DNA of 64,000 bases from Diphasiastrum complanatum (lineage: Eukaryota; Streptophyta; Lycopodiopsida; Lycopodiales; Lycopodiaceae). Position 1 is the stretch's first letter, and the number at the start of each line of letters is the position of its first letter. Position numbers and translations under genes: made by a program. Location of the stretch: positions 1,561,908 through 1,625,907 of the forward strand of contig CM055096.1 of NCBI GenBank assembly GCA_029204225.1, in the 5' to 3' direction. The notes beneath the pieces were generated by a model, which saw only the letters and a list, made by a program, of their open reading frames with translations, had not been told where the DNA came from and did not search any database. Positions 22,935 through 37,130 of this stretch are shown one piece after another.

Positions 22935-23480
22935 GCGCAGAAACAGAGAGAGAGAGAAGGAGGATGAGAGGGGAGGTTAGCTCATTTGGTCATTGTGCAT
23001 GCTAATGTAAAAACATTAACTAATAAACCAAAAACATAAAAACTAGAAAGCAAAAAAGCAAGCACACAATAGCATTAGCAAGTATTGAATAGCAAATGAG
23101 AATGCTTCTCTCCAAAATGGTAGGGTTTTCTCCTTCTCATTAAGCATGGAAAATGGTTACAAATGGTGCCTTTTTATCATTGGGGTGGCCCTTGCCCCTT
23201 GCTTCCTATTGGCTACTTGCAAGAAGGTGGGTGGAAATCCACACCATCCACAAGAAACACAAACGAATCTATGGTGTAGGAAGAAGCACACCCCACCTAC
23301 CACCATTTGACCTTTGACTATTTTACAAACTTAGAAACTAATGTTTAAGCTTAACTTTGGCCTTCTAATCTTATTTTTAATTACATGGCCCAAAGTCAAG
23401 TTTATGTCCATAATTATTTATTTACAAGTGCTCATTGGGCCATGGGCTTACGCACGCAAGATGCCATGACCCTCTTGTTT
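22935..23480 (-). repeat. G2-family LTR fragment
   Basis: Aligns by eye with the LTRs of G2 (47090-47640 and 58970-59400): shared 'ggttagctca', 'ttctccttctcattaagca', 'tggtgcctttttat', 'cattgggccat'. It has the same plus-strand orientation as those LTRs, hence belongs to a minus-strand element, opposite to the adjacent G4 gag. Both outer ends are missing or unclear. Confidence 0.75.
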
Positions 23481-23957
23481 TTTTGTTTTGCACAACCAGG
23501 TTGCATCTGCCATTTCTAACTTGTCCAAGTGTCAGACTGCCAATTCTGAACTATTCAATTGTTAGGTTGTGTGATTTCTATCATTCAGGTTGGTCAAGAA
23601 AGTTCGTGGGGGTGTCAACATTAAAGGATATGTTTAAAATTTGGAAGTTTTGCTTACAAATTTGAGGGTTACATGCAATAGCAAGGGCCACGATGGTTGA
23701 AGCAGGCTGGGATATTGCCATCTGAAAGAGAACAAGCAAGAAGAAAATTCACCGCATGGTCATGTGGTTGAAGTAATGAAATTGTGATGCATTGAGTGAT
23801 TAAGATTCTGGAGTTGAGATTGTTTCGTGGCTAGCCCTAACAAGCTTAAAGCTTTGCTTGAGTTTTCATAAACCGAGAGGAGATGATATCTTGTCTCAGT
23901 TTCTTTTGTGGTGTGATAAATCTACAAACTAGTCTTTTGCTGAAAAGAATTTGGAAG

Positions 23958-26333
<2,376 letters not shown>

Positions 26334-26587
26334 CTAGAAGTCCATCTCATTCATTTTGAGCCTTGACTTTGGATTCTCTATCAGATCGCTCTCGTAGAAG
26401 GATCCTCGGTAGTCTTTGCTTGTGAATGGCTTGTACTTTGCGGGTTCTCCAAACTCACATGTTTTGGTGATGGCATGATCACACTCTCATCCGTGGGGTA
26501 CAGAAAGAACGCAACAAAGATCTGGGTTTGCTGGTTGTTTACAACAACGCAATGCACAGCGCTCTGGTAGATGTTGTTGCTCCAAAC
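26334..26587 (-). pseudogene. 2-oxoglutarate/Fe(II) dioxygenase, last exon (half of a split gene)
   Basis: Minus-strand exon of a plant 2-oxoglutarate-dependent dioxygenase of the kind that oxidises small metabolites in the cytosol. It begins VWSNNIYQSAVH, where the His is the third iron ligand, followed by VVVNN and VAFF, and ends YKPF...YRG..., MNEMDF and a stop at 26334. The 2-oxoglutarate-binding Arg-x-Ser is not visible (Gln-Ile-Phe instead). A frameshift lies after SPKHVSLE: the C-terminus continues in another frame. The splice acceptor appears mutated (caa where cag is expected). Upstream on the minus strand, cttcag|gtacaa is a plausible donor. It fits directly onto the exon ending at 44147, 17 kb away. 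Confidence 0.8.
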
Positions 26588-26670
26588 TTGCATTGTTACA
26601 TGTGGAACTCATCAATCTTCAATCTAAGATATAGAATGTGAAAGTAGTTTTGCTACAAGCCAGTTGTACC

Positions 26671-26675
26671 TGAAG
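26671..26675 (-). repeat. Target site duplication of copia A, exon-3 side (cttca on minus strand)
   Basis: Plus strand tgaag, reverse complement cttca, directly outside the LTR. The same cttca stands directly outside the other copia A LTR at 44143-44147. Confidence 0.8.
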
Positions 26676-27049
26676 TGTTGAGGGGGCACAACGATGGGTG
26701 CTCGATGCTGGGCAACGAACACCGGGTGCATGACGAGAGTCATGCACCCACCATCTTTATGGGTCAATAACAATTGTGGCCATATAATGTAGATACAGGG
26801 GAGTGGGTCGTATTTTCATCTTGGCATGAAAATGAAGTGGTTGGTAGTAGACACTTTTGAATCTTGGAGTGCATCTCGCACATGATTATATGTACATAGC
26901 ATATGAATGGAAAATATGCTTTTTTGTGTGATCTTGCGAGTGATGTTGTGTTCTTGATTCTGAAATGATCTATGCTTGTTTACGTTCTGATTGTTTCTGA
27001 TTTTAGATAATTGGATCCTGTTTCTATTTCACTGTAAGATTAATCATCA
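26676..27049 (+). repeat. copia A 5' LTR
   Basis: 374 bp, TGTTGAGGGGGCAC to TTAATCATCA, homologous to the inverted LTR at 44148-44511 with substitutions and several indels. It contains a perfect 11-bp inverted repeat with a 4-nt loop (26724-26749). A primer site follows at 27052, marking it as the 5' LTR. Confidence 0.85.
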
Positions 27050-27051
27050 AA

Positions 27052-27065
27052 GGTTATGGGCCCAC
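27052..27065 (+). promoter_or_regulatory. copia A primer site for a tRNA-Met half molecule
   Basis: GGTTATGGGCCCAC, two bases after the LTR end, is the exact complement of GTGGGCCCATAACC, the anticodon arm of plant initiator tRNA-Met. No TGGTATCAGAGC is present here. Drosophila copia is known to prime with a 5' half of initiator tRNA-Met cut in the anticodon loop. I infer the same here. Confidence 0.7.
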
Positions 27066-27162
27066 TCACGTGAAGGGAGGAAAAGGATCGTGCCAATCAT
27101 TCGCACTCAGGACATGATCATCCTCATCGGTGAAAGAAAGTTGATTTCTGAGATACACCACT
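27066..27162 (+). other. copia A leader remnant up to a breakpoint
   Basis: About 100 bp following the primer site, then an abrupt change to the Gag of a minus-strand element (copia D) at about 27162. This is the proposed left breakpoint of the inversion. Confidence 0.5.
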
Positions 27163-27166
27163 CTTG

Positions 27167-27525
27167 CTAAATTTTTGACCCTATACATCGTATTAAGTGT
27201 TTCCACGCACTTTTAGATGTCTTACCAGATCTAATATGAGGTAAGATAGATCTTTTTACCACAAGAGCAACCATAGAATGTGCTTGTGCATCCCTTCTAT
27301 CCCACTTCTTTTGATCTTCCGAAGATGTAGAAGATGATGATGATGATGATCCATGAGGTGTAGTAGGAGCCAAAGAAGGAGGCCTTTCCTCATCACCATT
27401 GACCAAATCCCATAGCCCTTTCGCTATGAAAAGATTCTTCATCATGTAACACTACAAGGAGTAGTTTGTGCCATCCAACAGATCTTTACTAAACAAAGAA
27501 CCGATAGCTTCTGATTCTTTAGCCA
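27167..27525 (-). pseudogene. copia D Gag, N-terminal part
   Basis: Minus-strand Gag beginning at an ATG near 27525 (MAKESEAIGSLFSKDLLDGTNY), continuing with MMKNLFIAKGLWDLVNGDEE, a Ser-rich low-complexity stretch and a DAQAHSMVALVVKRSILPHI block, which is a common copia Gag pattern. A stop lies near 27450 and the frame ends at 27167. It is only the N-terminal third of a Gag. Confidence 0.8.
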
Positions 27526-28627
<1,102 letters not shown>

Positions 28628-28759
28628 AATGAAGACAAACTTAACATGGCCTAAATAACTAAATACCCATGGTTACACAAATCTCAACCTTTTGGTTCAA
28701 AGTAACCTATGGATTGACTTTAAAATAGTCATTTATTTCTACTAGCTTATCTCTCACTT

Positions 28760-29040
28760 CTTATAATGTGCGTAATATATCCCAAGCTGTTTTCAAGAAT
28801 TGCGTTTTTCTAATATGACCAATCTGCGTGTCGGAGATGTTAAGGGTGATCAAGACGAAAGCTTTGCCATCCTTGAGCTTCCATTTGAATGGCTTGCTCA
28901 TCGACAGTGGGAAGTAGTTCGGTTCCATAGGTGGAAAGTTCTTTGGCCATCAGTAATATTCTCATCTTGAAGTTCCATAGGTGGTAGTTTGAACCATCGA
29001 GTTTGTCTACCATTAGAGCAGACTGTGGTTGCGAATCCAT
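28760..29040 (-). pseudogene. copia E Gag, N-terminal part
   Basis: Minus strand from the ATG at 29040: MDSQPQSALMVDKLDGSNYHLWNFKMRILLM, the standard N-terminus of a copia Gag, then after a frame change VLITLNISDTQIGHI and TAWDIL. It ends near the copia D LTR. It is a fragment without a knuckle. Confidence 0.8.
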
Positions 29041-29176
29041 TTGGAATCTTCAGGTTGAGTATTATGCATATAGTAGATTAATCTGACTGAAAACAATTAT
29101 AGATACTACCTATACTATATCAGAATGATCGTCCTAATAATGTCAGTTCTAATTGCGTATAGAGATCAAAGTAGAA

Positions 29177-29188
29177 GCTCTAATACCA
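29177..29188 (-). promoter_or_regulatory. copia E primer binding site
   Basis: Minus strand TGGTATTAGAGC: the initiator tRNA-Met primer site with one C-to-T change, next to an LTR end CCCAACA. Confidence 0.8.
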
Positions 29189-30142
29189 TGTTGGGACTCG
29201 ATGCTATTCCCATCGCTACAAAGAGAAGCGAGTGGGGAATCCTCAGTACATGCAATTATGTCTATGAGATTCAAACAGATCGAGATCTTTCTCACTTGGT
29301 CACAACTTCAAAGTTGCTGGATCTAAATAGTTGATTCCATAGCCATGTACAAATTATCTTGTTTATTAGATTTAGCTTTGCAGAAGCGGTTTGGATACGT
29401 TTATTAGAACGATAGATTGAGCAGTGTTATCAGTCATATGAAAAACAATTTGATCTACAATAATTTTATTTGCAAGCATGAATCTATCTGACTATAAGAT
29501 GAACAAGTATTCATCATACACAACTCAAACAATAATAGATTAGTCATGTAGAAAATACAATCTGAATGCAAATAGAGAGGCGTTATTTTTGAGACAATAT
29601 TATGTAATAATAGAGAGAAAGAACAAGACAATTTCGCTCTCAACAGCTAGTGAATTCAGCTAACCGAGCAACTGATAAGTTGCTGGATATATACACATGG
29701 CTAACTAATTAAAAGAATGGTTAATCTACTATTTACAAATAGGTTAAGACACTACATGCTATTGGCAGTCACCGTCGGACAATATTTGATTTTGTCCGGT
29801 CATGATGTGTGTACTTCTTGGTAAGCCAATAGTTAAATTTCGGCCGATTATTCAAGATAGGCCGAATAAGAGAATCTTTCTAGATGGTCCAGGATGAACG
29901 ACCAATCGGATATGGCCAAAAAATTGATGGTGGCCAAAAAATTGATGATAGCCGAATAAGAGAAGTTGGCTGATTAAGAAGAGGTGACCAAACTATCAGG
30001 TGACATTGTCACCAATTCGTTCGTATTTTTGCAGACTGTCAGGAAATAAATGTGTTTCTGTAGAGTATGTACAAGTATTTACAGCAACTTAGTGATTGGA
30101 TTTAGATTAGTAGAGAATAGGGATGGAGAGGATAGAAATCCA
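29189..30142 (-). repeat. copia E 5' LTR (outer end approximate)
   Basis: On the minus strand the inner end is ...CCCAACA before the primer site. The outer end is placed at TGGATTTC (30142), just before gypsy G3 sequence resumes. It is about 950 bp, AT-rich, with no coding content. No second LTR is in the window for comparison. Confidence 0.55.
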
Positions 30143-30745
30143 AGATGATTGGCAATGTGATGTTATGTTGCTCACTTTCCCATGCTACTCCCACTTGGAG
30201 GACATTGTTGGTTCCTTCGTAGCCCATGCAATATAGGGGCTCTTCTGTTGCTGGTTTTGGTTTTGGTTCTGTTTGGCTCATTCTGCTAGGATGCTCTTAA
30301 CTTGAGGTGCAATCCATAGTAACTCTCCAAGGGATAAGTTCACACGGCTGGATAGCAAACTTGTGAGCACTCCTGTATGTGGCTCCCATGTGGAAGGGTG
30401 GTTCATGATGGTGCAAACAATCATTTTGATCTATTCGCAATGGTGAGCCCGTTAGTGGTGTTGGTTCTTCAGTAATGCAAGGTTCTGTAGGGGTTTCTCT
30501 TAATCGTGCAGCTTCCTCCTCTTGTGCTTTCTCTACCCAATGGTGTATCTTGTGGTATTGCCTTCCTTCTTCCCTCACATTTGGATATGGTCCTGCAACT
30601 GAGGGTTGATCATATGCCATCGATACTGATGAGTGTGGTGGTGATGGGGCCACTTCCTTCCGTTTCTGAGCTTGTGTGACTGCAAACACGGGAACATGGA
30701 AAATGGTGTTTTTCAGTGGCGTCCTTCTTGGAACTGCTATTGGTT
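30143..30745 (-). pseudogene. Gypsy G3 protease-region fragment
   Basis: Minus-strand frame (best at 30297-30764) that aligns with the G2 segment at 55400-55911: AQKRKEVAPSP, PYPNVREE, RQYHKIHHWV, then NDCLHHHEPPFHM. In G2 this lies between the Gag knuckles and the protease core. G3 is interrupted on the right by copia-2 and resumes at 36458. Confidence 0.8.
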
Positions 30746-30750
30746 GTATT
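30746..30750. repeat. Target site duplication of copia-2 (gtatt)
   Basis: gtatt directly before the left LTR and again at 36453-36457 directly after the right LTR. It shows that copia-2 inserted into gypsy G3. Confidence 0.9.
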
Positions 30751-31369
30751 TGTGAAAGATTCAACTAGTTTCATCACATTTTGCAATATTTTCATATTTG
30801 GCATATTGAGGCCAAAACTTGTTTTAGACTTAGAGGTTGACTTTTCAAAGTTCATTAGTCTATATTTCATTTGAATAAACACTTTTTGAAAGTGTGGGAA
30901 AGATAGAATGCGAGTTTGAGTAGATTCAATTTGAATAAGTTGGGTACATTGAATCTAGACCCAAAATTGGTAGGGTTAGCATTTTGGTGGGAAAGCCAAG
31001 TGGCCAAATAGGATTTGGACCTGCTATAAAAGGATGCAACTCGTGAAGAGAGTCATCTTCTCTCTTCTCTATCTCATTTCATGCTTATACATGGTTCTCT
31101 TGGGTTCTACTATCCATTGGTGTACTATCTTGGTGATTGCTTGCAATTCTATGTGTAGAATGATCTATATTTGCTATTTTTGGATCCACACGTGTGCTAG
31201 TTTTGTACGGACAGCAACAGTACATAATCATTTCATTCAAGTTTGATCAAGTTTTATTAGTGTTTGCATCTCAAATTGTGTGTAGATGCTGATTTTTCTA
31301 CATTGGTGAAATTGGTAGTGTATTTCTCTTTCTAACCAAAGATCATTGAAGGATCTGAAATATTTCACA
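30751..31369 (+). repeat. copia-2 5' LTR
   Basis: TGTGAAAGATTC to TATTTCACA, with a TATA box TATAAAAGG at about 31024 followed by a CT-rich likely transcription start. Confidence 0.93.
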
Positions 31370-31381
31370 TGGTATTAGAGC
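31370..31381 (+). promoter_or_regulatory. copia-2 primer binding site
   Basis: TGGTATTAGAGC, initiator tRNA-Met site with one C-to-T change. A leader of about 590 bp follows to the gag ATG at 31969. Confidence 0.88.
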
Positions 31382-31968
31382 TTGTGTTTCAGGTTATAAA
31401 GGAGGAAATCAGATCTATCAATGATTTGGTGAAGATATCAAGTCTAGAACATGCTAGAGAGGAGTCTACACCAAAATCGGATTTTATGCTTCTGTAGATT
31501 GGATCTTTTGTAGATTAAAACACTAAGTAGGTCAATATACTTGTTCAATTTCGATTTTTGAATTCACATACTAGATTTGGACAATTTTTGGATCATTGGT
31601 TCAGCCTAAGTGGTGGCTTATACATTGCATATCAAATTTTCAGCATTTGCATGTAGATTTGGAATAGTCAATTTTTTGTGATTTTGTCAAAACCCTAATT
31701 TTGATTGGATCTCTAGATATGAGGTTGCTGGACTTTATTTGAGTGTGTTTCAATCTTAGGAAGTGGCAAAAGTCATTAGATTGAGGATAGATCATAGGTT
31801 GATCAAGATTCCATGATTCTATGTGTTGATTTGCTTGGATAAGTGCTTGAAGAGAATTTGTGAGATAGTTTCAAATCTTGGTGATTTCTTTTGAAAGCAT
31901 TTGTTGTTGTTCAAAGGAGTGCTTTGTGCATTGAAGCAGGTTGAAAGAGAAGATCAGGTCATTGGTAC

Positions 31969-34900
31969 ATGGCAACCTCAATTGGAGTCATGTTGGAAGC
32001 CAATGATAGGCTTATCTCAAGTAACTATTCATTATGGAAAGTGAGGATGGAGTCACTTCTTGAGATGAATGATGTTTTGAATATTGTTGTAGGTTTGGAG
32101 GAGAGACCAGCGACACAACAAGATCAATTGAGGTATGACAAGAGGGCCAAGAAGGCTCTACACATGATAAAGATGAATGTTACCAATGAACTTCTCAAGG
32201 AAGTTGGTAAGTGCACATCATCTTTGGAAGCTTGGAATTCATTGAAGAAGCTTTAGGAATCCAAGTCTACTTCTAGAGTGTTGACTCTAAGAAGGCAAAT
32301 ATTTTCTTGTTTGCAAAAGAATGAAGAAAGTCCAAGTACTTTTGTTTTGAGAATGAAAGCATTGAATGATGAGTTAGCTTGCATAGATGAAAGCATTAAG
32401 GAAGGAGAACTTATTCAAGTGATTCTTAATGGCTTGTTGGATGCTCATGCTAACATTGTTCAAAGTATTGCTATTCAAAAGACTTTGCCAAGTTTGATGG
32501 ATCTTCAAGAGATCTTGATCAATGAGAAATATAGGCTTCAAGAAAGAGGTGGACCTACATCGACACTTCAAGAGGATGCTATGTTCACAAAGGGCAAATT
32601 CAAGGGCAAAACCAAAAGCAAGTGGTCTAAAGGACAAGATCAAGTGGATGCTTCTTCAAGTGGAAAAAAGAAGGATAGATCAAAGCTCAAGTGCTTCTAT
32701 TGTGGCATCAAAGGGCACTTTGCAAGTGAGTGCTACAAGAAGAAGAGAGATCAAGGAGACAAGCAAGGTAATCTTACTCTTGATGAGGATGGTTTGGATG
32801 TGCACTTTTGTGATGTCTTCATGTATGCTTGCTAATGATGGAGATCTAGATCCTTGGTGGATTGATAGTGGAGCAAGTTCACACATGACCTTTCACAAAG
32901 AGTACTTCACTTCTTTGTTGGCATATGGAGACGACAAGAGGGTGATCTACACGGCCAATGATGGTGAGTGTGCAATCAAGGGGATTGGCACAATTCTATT
33001 TCTCTCTCTACAAATAGGAATGTTCATTTGGAGGATTTCTTGTTTATTCCATCTATTACCAAGAATTTGCTTAGTGTGAGTAAAATACTAAGTAAGGCCT
33101 CAAGGTGGAGTTTGATGGAGATGCTTGTTTGATCAAAAGGAAGGATGTCTTGATTGGAAAAGGTAAAAGGCAAGGGAAGTTGTTCAAACTTGATGCTTGT
33201 GTTATTGCTAACCAAGTTGGATGTGTTGCAAGGGAGCAAATTTCTATTCAAGAGGTTTGGCACAAAAGGATGGGACACCTCAACTTCAAGTCATTGGAGG
33301 TAATGGCAAGGAAGAAGGTTGTGATTGGTCTTCCAAATTCCTTAAGTAATGACAAGCATGTTTGTGAGTCTTGTGCTTTGTCTAAGTCACATAGACTACC
33401 TTATACCAGATCTATTTCTAGATCTACAAAGCCTTTTCAACTTGTACATTCGGATATTAATGGATTTACTACAATTAGCAATAGTGGAGCTAAGATGTAT
33501 GTAACATTCATTGATGATTTTAGTAGATTCTGTTGGATCTATCTACTAAAGAGCAAGGATGAAGTGTATGATGTCTTTGTCAAGTTCAAGAATGCAAGGG
33601 AGAACCAATTTTCCACAAAGATCAAGTGCTTGAGAGGTGACAATGGTGGTGAGTACATATGGAGTGGCTAAAAGGAAGAATAGAATTTTATGTGAAAGTG
33701 CTAAAGCTATGAGGTTAAGTGCTAATCTTGACAAACCATTTTGGGATCAAGCTTTGTTGTGTGCCAATTTCTTGTGCAATAGGTGGCCGAGTGCTATTTT
33801 GGATGGAAGGACACCTTTTGAGATGCTATTCAAGAGGAGGCCGAGTGTCAACTTTCTAAGAACTTTTGGATGCACATGCTATGTCAACATTACTCTTGAT
33901 GATAGGACCAATGAGGATCCATCTTCAAGAAGAGGTATTTTTGTTGGATATAGTGAGGTGAGTAAAGCCTACAAGGTTTACATTCCTTCTACTAACAAAG
34001 TGATTGTTGGTAGAGATGTCATTTTTTATGAGGGAAACATTCCAAAGGTGTCTTCAGGCATTATTGATGGTAAAGTAGATGGATCTAACATTATTGATGT
34101 TGATGAGAAGGATCCTACTTTGGATGGTGGTGATGATGGACCTTCATCAAGTCAAAAGCCAAGGAGAACATCAAGAGAAAGACAAGTACCTTCAAGGCTC
34201 ACATATGATCAAAAGGGTAAGCAAGTAGTTTCTGGAAATTATGTTGCTTTCCTAACCTCTTTGGATGAGCCTACAAGTGTAGATCAAGCAAGGAAAGAAG
34301 AGGAGTGGATCCAAGCAATGGATCTCGAGTATCAAGCTCTTATGAAGAATGGAACATGGAAATTGGTGGAGTTGCCTAAGGACAAGAAAGCTATTGGATG
34401 CAAATGGATCTTCAATGTGAAGACAAACCAAGATGGATCTATCAACAAGTACAAGGCAAGGTTAGTGGCAAAAGGATATGCTCAACAACAAGGAATTGAC
34501 TATGATGAGACCTTTGCACCCATGGCAAAGATGGTAAGCATTTGAGTCATCATTTCACTTGCTATACTTTATGGATGGGATCTACGGCAAATTGACATTT
34601 CAAATGCATTCTTGAATGGTGATCTTGAGGAGGAAGTATATATGGAGCAACCCGAGAGCTATATTTCATCAACAAAGCCAAATCATGTGTGTCTTCTACA
34701 AAAGAGTTTGTATGGCCTTAAGCAAGCACCAAGGAGTTGGTATGCTAAGCTTAATACTTTTTTACTCTCTCAAGGTTTTGTTATGAGTGAGTAGGGTCAT
34801 TCACTTTATTATAGGTTTGCTGGAAATGATGTTACCATCTTGCTAATCTATGTGGATGATATCATCTTGAGTGGTAGAGACAATCAAGATGTGGAGGATA

Positions 34901-35822
34901 TTAAGAATGCTCTTAAGAAGGAGTTTGAGGTGCATGATCTTGGTAATTTGCATTACATTTTAGGAATAGAAATCATTAGATCTTCTCAATCTACTTTCAT
35001 TTGTCAAGAGAAGTATGCTAATTCTATTCTAGAAAGATTTCATATGGTAGATGCAAAAGCTATTGATACACCTATGGAGTCTCATGTAAAGCTAACTATA
35101 AGAGGTAATGAAAGATCCTTCAAGGACATTACTCTCTATAGAAAGCTATTTGGTTCACTCATCTATCTAACCATTACTAGACCTGATCTAAGCTATTGTG
35201 TTGGAAGATTGAGTCAATTCATGCAAGATCCTTGAGGAACATTGGAAGCTAGGAAGGCGAGTTTTGAGGTACATCATTGGAACTCAAGATTTTGGCATAT
35301 TGTATGAGGGATCATCACCTAATCTTTTTGGATTTTCAGATTTGGACTATGCTGGAGATGTAATGGATAGGAAATCCATTAGTGCTTATTGTATTTTCAT
35401 AGGTGATGGAGCTATATCATGGATGTCAAAGAAACAAGCCACTATCTCATTGTCATCTAGTGAGGCCGAGTACAAAGCTCTTACACATTGCACAAAGGAG
35501 ATGGTATGGATCAAAAGGATGATCAAGGATCTTCACTTGCTAGATTTTTCAGAGAGCCCAATCATCTTTTGTGACAATCAATCAGCCCAAAGAATGGCAT
35601 CCAATCCTATCTTTCATGCTAGGAGCAAGCATATTGAGATACAATATCATTTTGTGAGGGAGCGAGTCATTGCAAAGGAGGTGGAGCTTCAACATGTGTC
35701 TTCAAGGGAATGTGTAGCTGATATCTTCACCAAAGCATTGGGAAAAGACTTGTTCATGAAGCATAGGACTTCACTTGGAGTATTATTAAAGTCTATGCTA
35801 AAACTAGTTGAAGAGGGAGTGT
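31969..35822 (+). pseudogene. copia-2 Gag-Pol polyprotein, broken
   Basis: Starts MATSIGVMLEANDRL, matching copia-1. Domains in order: Gag, CCHC knuckle CFYCGIKGHFASEC (about 32695), protease WWIDSGASSHMT (about 32860), integrase HHCC and core (33250-33660), RT (34290-34870) with YVDD at about 34845, and RNase H to DIFTKALGK (35740). Lesions: TAG at 32254, frame changes near 32800 and 33090, a deletion of roughly 90 bp at about 33655 removing part of the integrase core between GGEY and the GVAKRKN block, TGA at 34543, TAG at 34792, and a frame change at about 35235. Active-site motifs DSGA and YVDD are canonical, unlike in copia-1. Confidence 0.93.
35811..35819 (+). promoter_or_regulatory. 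copia-2 polypurine tract
   Basis: AAGAGGGAG directly before the 3' LTR, the same tract as in copia-1. Confidence 0.8.
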
Positions 35823-36452
35823 GAAAGATTCAACTAGTTTCGTCACATTTTGCAATATTTTCATATTTGGCATATTGAGGCCAAAACTTGTTTTAGACTT
35901 AGAGGTTGACTTTTCAAAGTTCATTAGTCTAAATTTCATTTGAATAAACACTTTTTGAAAGTGTGGAAAAGATAGAATGCGAGTTTGAGTAGATTCAATT
36001 TGAATAAGTTGGGTACATTGAATCTAGACCCAAAATTGGTAGGGTTAGCATTTTGGTTGGAAAGCCAAGTGGCCAAATAGGGTTTAGATCTGTTATAAAA
36101 GGATGTAACTCATGGAGAGAGTCATCTTCTCTCTTCTCTATCTCATTTCATGCTTATACATGGTTCTCTTGGGTTCTACTATCCATTGGTGCACTACCTT
36201 GGTGATTGCTTGCAATTCTATGTGTAGAATGATCTATATTTGCTATTTTTGGATCCACACGTGTGCTGGTTTTGTACGGACAGCAACAGTACATAATCAT
36301 TTCATTCAAGTTTGATCAAGTTCTATTAGTGTTTGCATCTCAAATTGTGTAGATGTTGATTTTTCTACATTGGTGAAATTGGTAGTGTATTTCTCTTTCT
36401 AACCAAAGATCATTCAAGTAGATTAGATCTTAAGGATCTGAAATCTTTCACA
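35820..36452 (+). repeat. copia-2 3' LTR
   Basis: 633 bp, TGTGAAAG to TTTCACA, followed by gtatt. Compared with the 5' LTR it carries an extra 'agtagattagatctt' segment near the 3' end. Confidence 0.93.
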
Positions 36453-36457
36453 GTATT

Positions 36458-37130
36458 GAAATAAAGTTCAAAGGCGCACTGGTTCCAGGCTTGAATGGGC
36501 AATTATTGTAGCAATGCTTGTATCCACATTCTCGGCAAAAGGAGTTATACACGCTCTTTTGAGGACACTCAACAATTCTTCCACTTTGCAATTTGTCGAT
36601 CCACCAATGAACGAGTATTATACAACCTATGCTACATCCATAACAGCCGTAAAGTATTCCACCTTGCCGTTGAGGTTGAGCAGTGTAGGTTGCATAATAC
36701 TCGTTGATTGTTGGATTGACAAATGTCTCATCCGGTCCATACCACTGTTGCTGCTCAAGCGGAGGTGGTGCTTCATGTTCAGCTACCATCATATTCACAT
36801 GGGCCACCTGGTTGTTAGCTGGCCCTAGTGGTGCAGGTAAGGCCATGCACTATTGGTTATTTGGCGCACCATACCACGTTGCCGCATTCGGTGCTCCCTA
36901 GTGATATGGATAAGAGGTCTGATATTGATTCCTCTTCTACTATATAATTCAAAAATTGAGTGGACAAAATGTCATTTCTTGCGACGATGCGTTGCACAGG
37001 TGGCAAAATCTTTCTGCCAGTTTGAGATTTTGCTTCAAAACTGGACACTCATTCGCTGTATGATTTTGGGCGCAAATTGGATACCATACATGGCTAGTTC
37101 TGTTTTGGTACGTTGGAGGATGTGGTTGTT
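36458..37130 (-). pseudogene. Gypsy G3 Gag zinc-knuckle region
   Basis: Minus strand. An upstream knuckle pair (36975-37085) reads YPICAQNHTANEC, where the first Cys is lost, and CHLCNASSQEMTFC, where the His is Gln. After a Pro/Gln linker (AHVNMMVAEHE, WYGPDETF), a second pair (36470-36690) follows with CYGC ... RIVEC split by an insertion and CRECGYKHCYNNC intact. It is the same arrangement as G2 (55960-56580). It continues the G3 fragment at 30143-30745 across copia-2. Confidence 0.85.

Larger units (their letters stand above)
30751..36452 (+). mobile_element. Ty1/copia element copia-2, full length but decayed
   Basis: A 5.7-kb copia with LTRs of 619 bp (30751-31369) and 633 bp (35820-36452), a primer site, polypurine tract and the target duplication gtatt. 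By eye the LTRs differ at about 17 positions plus small indels including a 15-20-bp insertion in the 3' LTR, so it is clearly older than copia-1. Coding sequence is broken in several places. It is a relative of copia-1: similar TGTGAAA...TTCACA LTR ends and a closely similar polyprotein. It is nested in the G3 Gag-protease region. Confidence 0.95.

Noticed and set aside
31034-31246. Short frame with a hydrophobic start in the copia-2 LTRs (again at 36112-36315)
   Set aside because: It lies within the LTR downstream of the TATA box, the two copies are LTR duplicates and no family is recognisable.
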